A stretch of 30,417 bases of DNA from JAEDES01 sp045649455 (lineage in GTDB: Bacteria; Bacillota_I; Bacilli_A; RF39; UBA660). Location: assembly GCA_045649455.1 (NCBI GenBank), contig JAZRPV010000042.1:1-30417 (forward strand), written 5' to 3'. Below are positions 16,339 to 24,675 of the stretch, in pieces (positions within the stretch are counted from its first letter, which is position 1; each line of letters begins with the position of its first letter). The notes below the pieces were generated by a model. It ran no database searches. It was not told the origin of the DNA and was given only the letters and a program-made list of their open reading frames with translations. The translations under genes were made by a program, and so were the position numbers.

Positions 16339-16361
16339 ATTCATCACCATACTCTAAACTA

Positions 16362-16390
16362 ATTATAACAAAATATCTATAAATATTAAA
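16362..16390 (-). promoter_or_regulatory. Promoter of the membrane-anchored protein gene
   Basis: On the reverse strand TGTTATAAT gives a TATAAT (16362-16367) with a TG extension; TTTAAT at 16385-16390 is a weak -35 at 17 bases. Confidence 0.6.
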
Positions 16391-16403
16391 GACTAAAACA
16401 CAT

Positions 16404-16431
16404 AAAAAATAGTTGTAAATAACAACTATTT
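16404..16431 (-). terminator. Intrinsic terminator of hisS-aspS
   Basis: AAATAGTTGT (16407-16416) pairs with ACAACTATTT (16422-16431) around a 5-base loop, with a U-run on the reverse strand. The aspS stop lies in the stem. Confidence 0.85.
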
Positions 16432-18171
16432 CTTATCAATTGAGATTCCTAATTCTTTTAATTGTTTTTCATCAACAACATTAGGACAGTCACTCATTAA
16501 ACATGATGCACTTGCAGTTTTAGGAAATGCAATAACATCTCTAATATTTTCTGTACCAGTTAATAACATAACTAATCTATCAAGTCCAAGTGCAAGTCCT
16601 CCATGTGGAGGTGTACCATATTTTAAAGCTTCAACAAAGAATCCAAATTTTTCTTTAATATCTTCTTCTGTTAATTCTAATGCTCTAAACATTTTTTCTT
16701 GAACATCTTCTTTATGGATACGAATTGATCCACCACCTGCTTCATAACCATTGATAACAATATCATATGCTTTTGAATAACAGTTACCTTTATCAGTTAA
16801 TAATTTATCTACATCACTATCAAGTGGTGAAGTAAATGGATGGTGACAAGCCATATATCTTCCTTCTTCTTCACTATATTCAAATGAAGGGAATTCAGTT
16901 ACCCATAATAATTCATAATGACCTTCTTTGATTAATCCTAAATCACGTCCTAATTTACAACGTAATGCTCCTAAAGATGCTTTAACAACATTTCTCTTAC
17001 TATCTGCAACGATTAATACTAAATCTCCATTTTCAAGTCCTAAAACTTCTTTTAATTCAGTAAGTTCAGCTTCGCTAATAACTTTAGCAATACTTCCAGT
17101 AACTTCTTCTGCTATTTTTAAATATGCAAGTCCTGAAGCTCTATAAGTTTTAACATAATCAGTTAATTGATCTAAAGCTTTTCTAGAATAATTTTCTGCT
17201 TCACCTTTAACAACTAAACAGTTAATAATACCATTATTTTCAATTACATTTTTAAATACAGTAAATTCAGTATTTTTAAATACATCAGTAATATTCTTAA
17301 TAGGCATTTCAAATCTTAAATCTGGTTTATCTGAACCATAATTTTCCATTGCATCATCGTATTTCATTCTTCTTAAAGGTAATTGAATATCTAAACCTTT
17401 AACTTCTTTAAATACATGAGCGATTAATCTTTCAGTAAGACCCATAACATCATCTTGATCAACAAAGCTCATCTCAATATCTACTTGAGTAAATTCAGGT
17501 TGTCTATCTGCTCTTAAATCTTCATCTCTAAAACATTTAGCTATTTGGAAATATTTTTCCATACCACCAACCATAAGAAGTTGCTTAAATATTTGAGGTG
17601 ATTGTGGTAGGGCAAAGAATTTACCATTATTTACACGGCTTGGTACTAAGTAGTCTCTCGCTCCTTCTGGAGTTGACTTACAAAGTATTGGAGTTTCAAC
17701 TTCTAAGAATTGTTCTTTATCTAAGAAGTTTCTAATAGCCATAGTAACTTTATGTCTAGTTTGTAATTTAGAAGATAAACTTCCTCTTCTTAAATCTAAA
17801 TATCTATATTTTAATCTTGTATCTTCTAATGCAGTTGTATCATCACTAATTTCAAACGGAATATCTTTACTTGTATTTAATAATTCCATTTCTTCTACTT
17901 CTATTTCAATTTCTCCAGTAGGAATATTCATGTTTTTGCTTTCTCTTTCACATACTTTTCCAACTACTTTTAAAACTGATTCATTCTTTAAAGATGATGC
18001 TGTTTCATAAACACTACCATCTCTAACAACTAATTGAACAATACCTGTTCTATCTCTTAAATCGATAAAGGCTACTCCACCTAAGTCTCTTTTCTTTTGA
18101 ACCCATCCATATAAAGTAACAACTTCACCGACATTTTTTATATTTAATGTTCCATTATTAATTGTCTTCAT
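16426..18171 (-). CDS. aspS: Aspartyl-tRNA synthetase
   Basis: Class II synthetase that charges tRNA-Asp. The 581 residues hold an N-terminal OB-fold anticodon domain (VTLYGWVQKKRDLGGVAFIDLRD), the catalytic core with motif 2 FRDEDLRADRQPEFTQVD and motif 3 GGLALGLDRLVMLL, and the bacterial GAD insertion between motifs 2 and 3. Length is normal for the bacterial type. Whether it also charges tRNA-Asn cannot be told here. The gene starts 15 bases after hisS with an AAGGAG site. The T-box before hisS appears to read tRNA-Asp, so aspS would be the true target of that control. Confidence 0.97.
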   Translation of the reverse strand: MKTINNGTLNIKNVGEVVTLYGWVQKKRDLGGVAFIDLRDRTGIVQLVVRDGSVYETASSLKNESVLKVVGKVCERESKNMNIPTGEIEIEVEEMELLNTSKDIPFEISDDTTALEDTRLKYRYLDLRRGSLSSKLQTRHKVTMAIRNFLDKEQFLEVETPILCKSTPEGARDYLVPSRVNNGKFFALPQSPQIFKQLLMVGGMEKYFQIAKCFRDEDLRADRQPEFTQVDIEMSFVDQDDVMGLTERLIAHVFKEVKGLDIQLPLRRMKYDDAMENYGSDKPDLRFEMPIKNITDVFKNTEFTVFKNVIENNGIINCLVVKGEAENYSRKALDQLTDYVKTYRASGLAYLKIAEEVTGSIAKVISEAELTELKEVLGLENGDLVLIVADSKRNVVKASLGALRCKLGRDLGLIKEGHYELLWVTEFPSFEYSEEEGRYMACHHPFTSPLDSDVDKLLTDKGNCYSKAYDIVINGYEAGGGSIRIHKEDVQEKMFRALELTEEDIKEKFGFFVEALKYGTPPHGGLALGLDRLVMLLTGTENIRDVIAFPKTASASCLMSDCPNVVDEKQLKELGISIDKK

Positions 18172-18186
18172 AATAATCTCCTTCTT

Positions 18187-19572
18187 TTATTTACAATGAC
18201 ATTCATGATGACCATCATGTTCACAGTGGCAATCTCCACCACATTCACAATCATCTCCGCAATGACAATCATCATCACAATCACAATACTCATCTTCACA
18301 ACCAGTATTTAATTTTTCATCTAAATAATAAATTAATACATCTAAACTAATTAAATCTTCTTCTTTAGTTTCATTATTCTTAATTCTAATTTCATTATTA
18401 TCTAAATCTTCACTATTAAGTACTGCAATATACTTAGATTTTAATCTATCAGCTTGTTTAAATTGTCCTTTTAAACCTCTAACAGTATATTCAGTTTCTA
18501 CTATAAATCCAGCCATTCTTAATTCGTTAGCTAAATAAATAGCATATTTCTTTTCATCTTCATTAACATACATTAAGAATAAGTCTACTTCATCAACAAT
18601 TGGCATCTTAACATTTTCAAGTTCTAATGCTTTAACAATTCTACCTACTCCAGATGCAAATCCAATACAAGCAGTTTCAGGTCCATCTAATTGATCACAA
18701 AGACCATTATATCTTCCTCCACCACCTAATACATTATTAGCTCCAAATCCTTCAACCTTAGCTTCTACTTCAAATACAGTATGATTATAATAATCTAATC
18801 CTCTAACGATAGATGGATTAACTTCATACTTAATTTGCATAATATCTAAGTATTCTTTAACACTTTCAAATCTCTTTAAACTTTCTTCATTTAAATAATC
18901 AATTGTCTTAGGAGCATTCTTCATAACTTCCTTATCACAATCAACTTTACAATCTAAAATTCTTAAAGGATTCTTTTCTAATCTAGTTTTACAATCTTCA
19001 CAAAAATCATCAATATGTGGTTTAAAATATTCAACTAAAGCTTTTCTATAATTATCACGAGATTCTTTATCTCCTAATGAATTAATATTAACTTTAATTT
19101 CTTTTAATCCTAACATCTTATAAATATTAACTGCTAAAGAAATAACTTCTGCATCAGTAATAGGATCATCACTACCTAAAACTTCCATACCAAATTGAGT
19201 TAACTCTCTATCTCTTCCGGATTGTGGTCTTTCATAACGATACATTGTACCATTATAATAAACTTTTACTGGTTGATTAGGATCTCCATACATTTTATTT
19301 TCAATATAACTTCTAACAACTCCTGCAGTTCCTTCTGGACGAAGTGTAATATTTCTTCCACCTCTATCTACAAAGTCATAAGTTTCTTTTGAAACGATAT
19401 CTGTACTTTCTCCAATTCCTCTATGGAATAATTCTGTAGCTTCAAATATTGGAGTACGAATATAATTATAATTATATTTTTCCATAGCAGCATCAATAAC
19501 ACTCTCTACATACTTCCAAACTTTAGCTTCTCTTCCGTAAATATCATTACAACCCTTTTGTTTTTGAATCAT
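18187..19572 (-). CDS. hisS: Histidyl-tRNA synthetase with Cys/His-rich C-terminal tail
   Basis: Class II synthetase charging tRNA-His. Present are TLRPEGTAGVVRSY, YRYERPQSGRDRELTQFG (motif 2), the two His-specific stretches VRGLDYYNHTVFE and GGGGRYNGL, and the C-terminal anticodon domain. Length is 461 residues against about 424 in Bacillus. The surplus is a tail at residues 425-461 with 11 Cys and 6 His plus many Asp and Glu. Its core is a CxC-x3 unit repeated four times (CDC, CHC, CEC, CHC) plus a last CHC. Such a tail could bind zinc or another metal; no such part is needed for charging. The reading frame is open and ends cleanly in the intergenic space, so it is not a simple read-through. 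Start site AGGAGGG, 6 bases upstream. Confidence 0.97.
   Translation of the reverse strand: MIQKQKGCNDIYGREAKVWKYVESVIDAAMEKYNYNYIRTPIFEATELFHRGIGESTDIVSKETYDFVDRGGRNITLRPEGTAGVVRSYIENKMYGDPNQPVKVYYNGTMYRYERPQSGRDRELTQFGMEVLGSDDPITDAEVISLAVNIYKMLGLKEIKVNINSLGDKESRDNYRKALVEYFKPHIDDFCEDCKTRLEKNPLRILDCKVDCDKEVMKNAPKTIDYLNEESLKRFESVKEYLDIMQIKYEVNPSIVRGLDYYNHTVFEVEAKVEGFGANNVLGGGGRYNGLCDQLDGPETACIGFASGVGRIVKALELENVKMPIVDEVDLFLMYVNEDEKKYAIYLANELRMAGFIVETEYTVRGLKGQFKQADRLKSKYIAVLNSEDLDNNEIRIKNNETKEEDLISLDVLIYYLDEKLNTGCEDEYCDCDDDCHCGDDCECGGDCHCEHDGHHECHCK
18223..18285 (-). repeat. Tandem CxC-x3 repeat in the HisS tail
   Basis: Residues 430-450 of HisS are CxC units every six residues, four in a row: CDCDDD, CHCGDD, CECGGD, CHC. 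On the DNA this is an 18-base period with recurring CAATCATC/CAATGACAATC-like blocks, which suggests growth by slippage. Confidence 0.75.
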
Positions 19573-19592
19573 TCTTTTCCCTCCTAAAAAAC

Positions 19593-19777
19593 AAAAAAGG
19601 CGACACCAATAAGGACAGTTTTACCTGTGGTGCCACCTTAATTTATACTCTTATTTACTAATAACGAAGTAACCCGCTTCTATTCTAACTGGACGTCTTC
19701 TATTAAAACTCATGAATATTTTCACCAACCATATTCTCTCTACAAATATATTTTAATATACTCTTCCCAAAGAAGTC
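19593..19777 (-). promoter_or_regulatory. T-box leader controlling hisS-aspS, probably sensing tRNA-Asp
   Basis: On the reverse strand the leader shows the Stem I marks AGAGAG and GGTTGGTGAAA. Near the antiterminator, AAGG and CCTT, plus ACAG and CTGT, frame the 7-base bulge TGGCACC. The competing terminator is GGTGGCACC (19629-19637) pairing with GGTGTCGCC (19599-19607), followed by a U-run. The base of Stem I has AGTA on the 5' side and, facing it, GAC (19695-19697) just before a G and the pairing strand TCCAG, so the specifier is likely GAC, aspartate. TGGC in the bulge would pair with a GCCA end, and tRNA-Asp has G73; tRNA-His normally has C73. Uncharged tRNA-Asp would keep the operon on. 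Confidence 0.9.
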
Positions 19778-19783
19778 ACACTT

Positions 19784-19812
19784 ATTATAAAACAAATTTT
19801 TGATTAAAACAA
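19784..19812 (-). promoter_or_regulatory. Promoter of the T-box hisS-aspS unit
   Basis: On the reverse strand TTGTTT (19807-19812) and TATAAT (19784-19789) are 17 bases apart. The -35 lies directly after the stop codon of the metallopeptidase gene and inside that gene's terminator. Confidence 0.75.
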
Positions 19813-19830
19813 CTATTTTTTACATAGTTG
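19806..19830 (-). terminator. Weak terminator of the metallopeptidase gene
   Basis: CAACTAT (19810-19816) pairs with ATAGTTG (19824-19830) over a 7-base loop, followed on the reverse strand by only four U. Confidence 0.5.
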
Positions 19831-20979
19831 AACTTCTTTTTGTAATACTTCTGCAAACTTTTCTGAAGTATAACCATTTTTAATTAAATATTCAGGATCA
19901 AATGGTTGAAATCTAATTCTTTGAAAATCTCTAAATTGTTCACAACCTAATCCATCAGCTTTAACCGGTTCTAATAAATGAGTAGCCATAATCTCACCAT
20001 ATCCATAGATATAATCATTAAATAAATTTAAACCACTCTCTCTAACCATCGCTTCTATTAATTCTCTATTACTAAAGTATTTGCACATTTCTTCAATAAA
20101 TTGCTCATTGCTAATACAAAGTTCTTTTCCACCTCTATAATATTTATCATCTAACAAACTAAACATATAACTAGACATCAAAAAATCATGATTTGTAAGA
20201 AATTGTCCAATATATTTATCTTTAGCTTGATCACTTAAAATATTATTATCAATTAAATATTGTAAAAATAACTTTTCTAATAATTTACTAAATACCTCAG
20301 GGTAAGTAGACATATAAGCATAACTATTTAATGCTTGATAAGGATCAACATCAATACTTTGTAAATCTACAACATGACCAAATTCATGAATATATATAAA
20401 TAAAGTATCTAAATCATAATCTGCATCTTTTAATAAGAAAGCAGCATCTTTATTAACAGGATTAAAGATTGTCAAACCAGAATAATCATCTTTAGGATTT
20501 TTCTTTATTTTAGAAAAAACTCTAGGTTTCTTAACAAATTCTTTAAACTTATCTAATAAACCATATTCTTCTAAAAAACCACATAAGACATCATAAAACT
20601 TATCTTTACCTAAATACCAAGTAGATTCATCACTACAAGGAACATCTTTAAGTTCTTTAACATGTTCCCCATACGCAATTAGAATATCTCCTAAATAATC
20701 TTTATGAAATTCTTTAAAATCGTAAAATCTAGAACAAAATCTTTTATTATATAAATCAGCTTGTTTCATAAACTTTAAAAAGTTTCTTCTATTTATAAAA
20801 CAATCTTTATAATCAATATGAAAATCTAACTCGCTATTAACATTAATAGTTCCATACAAATTACCAACAAAATTATAAAATGCCATTTTTTGTTCTCTTG
20901 TTTTAACTTGACCAACTTGCTTAATTGCATCATCTAGCATGTCAATTAAATCATCTCTATCTCCTGTAATAATTTCCAT
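19813..20979 (-). CDS. M3-family-like metallopeptidase (oligoendopeptidase F type)
   Basis: 388 residues with the zinc site HEFGH at residues 198-202 and a glutamate 26 residues later in YPEVFSKLLEK, which is the spacing and setting of M3 peptidases (EVxS-x-LLE). The C-terminal part has YIYGYGEIMATHL, comparable to the end helices of oligoendopeptidase F. It is clearly shorter than PepF (about 600), lacking much of the N-terminal helical part, so it is a compact relative. No signal peptide, so cytoplasmic. Start with a GGGGGA site. The gene lies 24 bases after the permease gene and its terminator, with no room for a promoter outside it, so it probably depends on read-through or an internal promoter. 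Confidence 0.8.
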   Translation of the reverse strand: MEIITGDRDDLIDMLDDAIKQVGQVKTREQKMAFYNFVGNLYGTINVNSELDFHIDYKDCFINRRNFLKFMKQADLYNKRFCSRFYDFKEFHKDYLGDILIAYGEHVKELKDVPCSDESTWYLGKDKFYDVLCGFLEEYGLLDKFKEFVKKPRVFSKIKKNPKDDYSGLTIFNPVNKDAAFLLKDADYDLDTLFIYIHEFGHVVDLQSIDVDPYQALNSYAYMSTYPEVFSKLLEKLFLQYLIDNNILSDQAKDKYIGQFLTNHDFLMSSYMFSLLDDKYYRGGKELCISNEQFIEEMCKYFSNRELIEAMVRESGLNLFNDYIYGYGEIMATHLLEPVKADGLGCEQFRDFQRIRFQPFDPEYLIKNGYTSEKFAEVLQKEVQLCKK

Positions 20980-20993
20980 ATAATCCCCCTGAT

Positions 20994-21021
20994 AAAAAAG
21001 AAACTATTCTTTTATAGTCTC
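20994..21021 (-). terminator. Intrinsic terminator after the AI-2E family permease gene
   Basis: GAAACTAT (21000-21007) pairs with ATAGTCTC (21014-21021), one G-U pair, over a 6-base loop, with a U-run on the reverse strand. The permease stop lies in the stem. Confidence 0.72.
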
Positions 21022-22068
21022 TTTTAATGAATCCATACTTGTCTTTAAGTCTTTTCTATAGAAAAGATATGTTTCTCTAATAAGTAAGAATATTGGTAAA
21101 GAAATAACAACTCCTAATATACCAAATAGACTACCGCCTATAGAAACAACCATTATTGTAACTAATGGACTTATATTATTTGTTTTACCATACACTCTTG
21201 GCGAAATTAAATAACAATCAATTTGTGAGAATACTATAAATACTATAATAGTTGAAATTAATAATGGTGTTGACACAACACTTGCTGTCACCATTGCAAC
21301 TATATTTGTAAATATTCCTCCAAAATATGGAACAACATTAGTAACTCCTGCCAGTAATCCTAAAATAAACCAGTTTGGATGACCAATAAGTAAGAATAAT
21401 AAACAATATTCTACACATTGAATTACCATAAATAATCCCATACCACCAATATAATTAGTAACTTCTTTATCTAATATTTTTAAGTAATTATAAAATCTTT
21501 CATACTTAGATTTAAATATTTTTCTAAAGAAAGCTCTAATCTTATCCATATCAGCTAAAAAGTATATAAATGAAACAAAACTAACTATAAATTTACCTAT
21601 AAAATCAATTGAACTAACAACTATACCTGTTGTAGTTGAAGAAGCTAAATTTCCAACACTTGTAGCAATTGAACTTAAGAAATTCTTAATTTCATTTTCA
21701 TATCCAAGTAAATTAATATCATACTTAGTAAGTATTGTATTAAGAGCTTCTAACAACATTTTTATAAGTAAACCAATTTGTTCATATAACATTGGTAATG
21801 TAATTGCTAGAATACCACTAACAAAAAGTAATAATCCAACAATAACTATTGTACATGCTAATGTACGTTTAACTTTCTTTTTAATAAGAAAATTAACTAT
21901 AGGTGTAAATGCATAAGCAAATACAAAAGCAACTATAAAAGGTGCACAAATAGAAAGAATTTTATTAGCTATACCAATCCATAATCCTATATTAGAAACA
22001 GTTAAATATAGTAATAAAAATAAAGCAGTTAAATTAATAATTTTATAATTTAATTTATTAGATGACAT
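21004..22068 (-). CDS. AI-2E family transporter (YdiK/PerM type)
   Basis: 354-residue membrane protein with about seven membrane segments, arranged as paired helices at the N-terminus, a long central soluble stretch, and a cluster of helices at the end. The signature NVVPYFGGIFTN lies near residue 240, and SPRVYGKTNNISPLVTIMVV near 300, both as in the AI-2E transporter family, whose members export various small molecules or ions. Substrate is unknown. I chose the ATG at 22068: it follows the dtd stop by one base and has GGAG upstream. The open frame runs further into dtd without a better start. Confidence 0.88.
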   Translation of the reverse strand: MSSNKLNYKIINLTALFLLLYLTVSNIGLWIGIANKILSICAPFIVAFVFAYAFTPIVNFLIKKKVKRTLACTIVIVGLLLFVSGILAITLPMLYEQIGLLIKMLLEALNTILTKYDINLLGYENEIKNFLSSIATSVGNLASSTTTGIVVSSIDFIGKFIVSFVSFIYFLADMDKIRAFFRKIFKSKYERFYNYLKILDKEVTNYIGGMGLFMVIQCVEYCLLFLLIGHPNWFILGLLAGVTNVVPYFGGIFTNIVAMVTASVVSTPLLISTIIVFIVFSQIDCYLISPRVYGKTNNISPLVTIMVVSIGGSLFGILGVVISLPIFLLIRETYLFYRKDLKTSMDSLKETIKE

Positions 22069-22069
22069 C

Positions 22070-22507
22070 TTATTTCTCCAATAAAATTGTAGTTGGACCA
22101 ATATTAGTAAATGATATTTCCATATCTGCCCCAAATACACCAGTTTCTACTTTTACTCCATATGTACGAAGTTCTTCATTAAATGCATCATATAATGGAG
22201 TTGCTAAATCATTCTTTAATGCATTGATATAACTTGGTCTATTACCTTTTCTAGCATCACCATATAAAGTAAATTGTGAAATAGATAATATATCTCCACC
22301 AAAATCTAAAAGACTTTTATTCATTACATCATTTTCATCAGGAAAGATTCTTAAATTAACTACTTTTTTAGCTAAATGTTTAACTGTATCTAAATCATCA
22401 CCTTCAGTAAATCCAACTAATAGCATTAAACCACTATCAATACTTCCAACTACCTTTTCATCAACAGTAACTTTAGCCTTCCCACTTCTTTGTACTAAAA
22501 CTCTCAT
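22070..22507 (-). CDS. dtd: D-aminoacyl-tRNA deacylase Dtd
   Basis: Releases D-amino acids (and glycine) wrongly attached to tRNA. The 145-residue length is exact for the family. MRVLVQR at the N-terminus, SISQFTLYGDARKGNRPSY near residue 76, and the end motif NIGPTTI with the cis-proline pair GP are present; the position that is often Asp in NDGPVT is Ile here. The start ATG overlaps the relA stop as ATGA, so translation is coupled, an arrangement also seen in Bacillus, where relA and dtd are neighbours. Confidence 0.96.
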   Translation of the reverse strand: MRVLVQRSGKAKVTVDEKVVGSIDSGLMLLVGFTEGDDLDTVKHLAKKVVNLRIFPDENDVMNKSLLDFGGDILSISQFTLYGDARKGNRPSYINALKNDLATPLYDAFNEELRTYGVKVETGVFGADMEISFTNIGPTTILLEK

Positions 22508-24666
22508 CGCATTGCCCTTTCTACTTTCTCTACAAAAGTATTTTTCTTAATAGCTAATGTCATCTTATCTAATTGTTCAACACCAGTAACATAACAATCA
22601 ACTTCATAAACTGTTTTATCAGTCTTACTAATTGTCTTAATATTATCAACATTAATATTAAACATAGAAATTGTTTGTAATAAATCCATCATATGATTAT
22701 CAGTAGTATCTGTATAAATTAATATACATGTTTCATACTTCTTATTAACATTTGAATTCCATGCTACATCTAATGTTCTTTCTTCTAACATAGATAAGTT
22801 ATGACAATGTAATCTATGTACTGTAATACCATTTCCCTTAGTGATATAACCAACTATTTCATCACCATATACAGGATTACAACAGTTAGCTAAATTAACT
22901 TTAACTTTATCTATACCACTAACAATAATATCTGCATCAATACTCTTAGTAGTCATCTTAACTACTTTTGGTACTGGTGCATCTTGTACTTTATCAATAA
23001 CATTTATTACAGAGTTTGGTGTAATCTTTTCATTACCAACTCCTAAATAAACTTCTTCTAAATCATCTACTTTTACACTTTCACAAATCTTTTTAACATT
23101 TTCATCACTAAAGAATTCAGAGAAAACAAGTTTTCTTTTTCTTAATTCTTTTTCTAATGTATATTTACCACGTTCAATATAAATTTCACGATCATTTTTT
23201 GTAAAAAAACTTTTAATTCTATTTTTTGTCTTAGTAGACTTAACAAAGTTTAACCACTCTTTAGATGGAGTTGAACTTTTATTAGTATTAATTTTAACAA
23301 TATCATTATTTTTAAGTTCATAGTTTAAAGGAACTATATTATTATTAACAATTGCTCCTACTGTAGTTTCTCCAACTCTTGTATGAATTGCATATGCAAA
23401 ATCTACTGGAGTCGCTCCTTTAGGTAATTCAATAACATCACCCTTAGGAGTAAAACAATAAATATTATTATTTAATACTTCATCTTTAACACTATTAACA
23501 AATTCTTCACTACTCATCTTATCATGAGATAAATCTATAATTGATTTAAAGAATTGTAATTTTTGTTCAGTAGTAGATTGTAAGTTTGCCGCAGAATTAC
23601 TTCCACCATTTTCTTTATAAGCCCAGTGTGAAGCAATACCATTTTCTGCAACTTCATCCATCTCATAAGTTCTAATTTGAATTTCAAATAAGTATCCATC
23701 AATTCCAAATACTGTTGTATGTAATGATTGATACATATTTGCTTTAGGCATCGCTACATAGTCTTTAAATCTCTTAGGTAAAGGTCTAAACTTAGAATGA
23801 ATAATTCCAAGAGCTAAATAACATTCTTGTTCTGTATTAACTAAAATTCTTAAAGCTAATAAGTCATAAATATCACTAAACTTTTTACCTTTATCAAGTT
23901 TATTATAAATACTATAAATACTCTTTGCTCTACCCTTAATTTCATGAGGTATATGATGTTCTATTAATAAATCAGATACCTCTCTTTGCATATCATAAAC
24001 TGTTTTATCACGTTCAATCTTAGTTTTATTTAACTTCTCTGCTATATCATAAAATACATCAGGTTTTAAATATCTAAGTGATAAATCTTCTAATTCACTT
24101 TTAATTTTATGAATACCTAAATGGTGTGCTATAGGAGCTAAAATATCTAAAGCCTCATGAGCTTTAACTTTTTGACGATCCTCAGGTATAGCCCATAAAG
24201 TTCTCATATTATGAAGACGATCTGCCAGTTTAACAATAATAACTCTAACATCTTCACTCATACCAACAATTATCTTTTTATAATAATCTATTAAGTATTC
24301 ATTCTCAGTAGAAAAATGGATCTTACTAAGCTTAGTAACACCTTGTACAAGCTTAGTAATACCCTTTCCAAATACTTCTTCCATCTCTTCGCTAGTACAA
24401 TCACAATCCTCCAAAACATCATGTAAAAAACCAGCTGAAATTGTTTCGTAATCCGCATAAATTGTTGTTAAAATCATAGCAACATTCATTGGATGGATAA
24501 TATAAGGTTCCCCACTCTTACGAAATTGACCATCGTGTTTCTCTTTCGCAAATAAATAAGCTTTTTCTATAACTTCTAGTTGCTCTTCTTTTTCAATATA
24601 ACTTTTGATCTTTTCAAGTATTTCTTCATAAGTTATATCATCCTTAACTTTTGACGTAGGAACCAT
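22504..24666 (-). CDS. relA: Bifunctional (p)ppGpp synthetase/hydrolase Rel
   Basis: Makes and degrades the alarmone (p)ppGpp. In the 720 residues, the hydrolase domain has HD at 82-83 (FLHDVLED) and RLHNMRTLW. The synthetase domain has GRAKSIYSIYNKL, YDLLALRILV, and RFKDYVAMPKANMYQSLHTT, whose RxKD form is typical of bifunctional Rel rather than synthetase-only RelA. EIQIRTYEMDE follows, then a TGS domain (IYCFTPKGDVIELPKGATPVDFAYAIH cut here as about residues 400-430), a Cys-containing zinc-finger-like part (CCNPVYGDEIVGY, HRLHCHNL) and a C-terminal ACT domain. The ATG has GAGGAG only a few bases before it, a tight gap. It begins 9 bases after secDF. Confidence 0.97.
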   Translation of the reverse strand: MVPTSKVKDDITYEEILEKIKSYIEKEEQLEVIEKAYLFAKEKHDGQFRKSGEPYIIHPMNVAMILTTIYADYETISAGFLHDVLEDCDCTSEEMEEVFGKGITKLVQGVTKLSKIHFSTENEYLIDYYKKIIVGMSEDVRVIIVKLADRLHNMRTLWAIPEDRQKVKAHEALDILAPIAHHLGIHKIKSELEDLSLRYLKPDVFYDIAEKLNKTKIERDKTVYDMQREVSDLLIEHHIPHEIKGRAKSIYSIYNKLDKGKKFSDIYDLLALRILVNTEQECYLALGIIHSKFRPLPKRFKDYVAMPKANMYQSLHTTVFGIDGYLFEIQIRTYEMDEVAENGIASHWAYKENGGSNSAANLQSTTEQKLQFFKSIIDLSHDKMSSEEFVNSVKDEVLNNNIYCFTPKGDVIELPKGATPVDFAYAIHTRVGETTVGAIVNNNIVPLNYELKNNDIVKINTNKSSTPSKEWLNFVKSTKTKNRIKSFFTKNDREIYIERGKYTLEKELRKRKLVFSEFFSDENVKKICESVKVDDLEEVYLGVGNEKITPNSVINVIDKVQDAPVPKVVKMTTKSIDADIIVSGIDKVKVNLANCCNPVYGDEIVGYITKGNGITVHRLHCHNLSMLEERTLDVAWNSNVNKKYETCILIYTDTTDNHMMDLLQTISMFNINVDNIKTISKTDKTVYEVDCYVTGVEQLDKMTLAIKKNTFVEKVERAMR

Positions 24667-24675
24667 CTCCTCTCA

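Noticed and set aside
18190..18300. HisS tail as a read-through or wrong-frame artefact
   Set aside because: The frame is continuous with the anticodon domain, the Cys spacing is regular, and the stop is followed by the aspS ribosome site.
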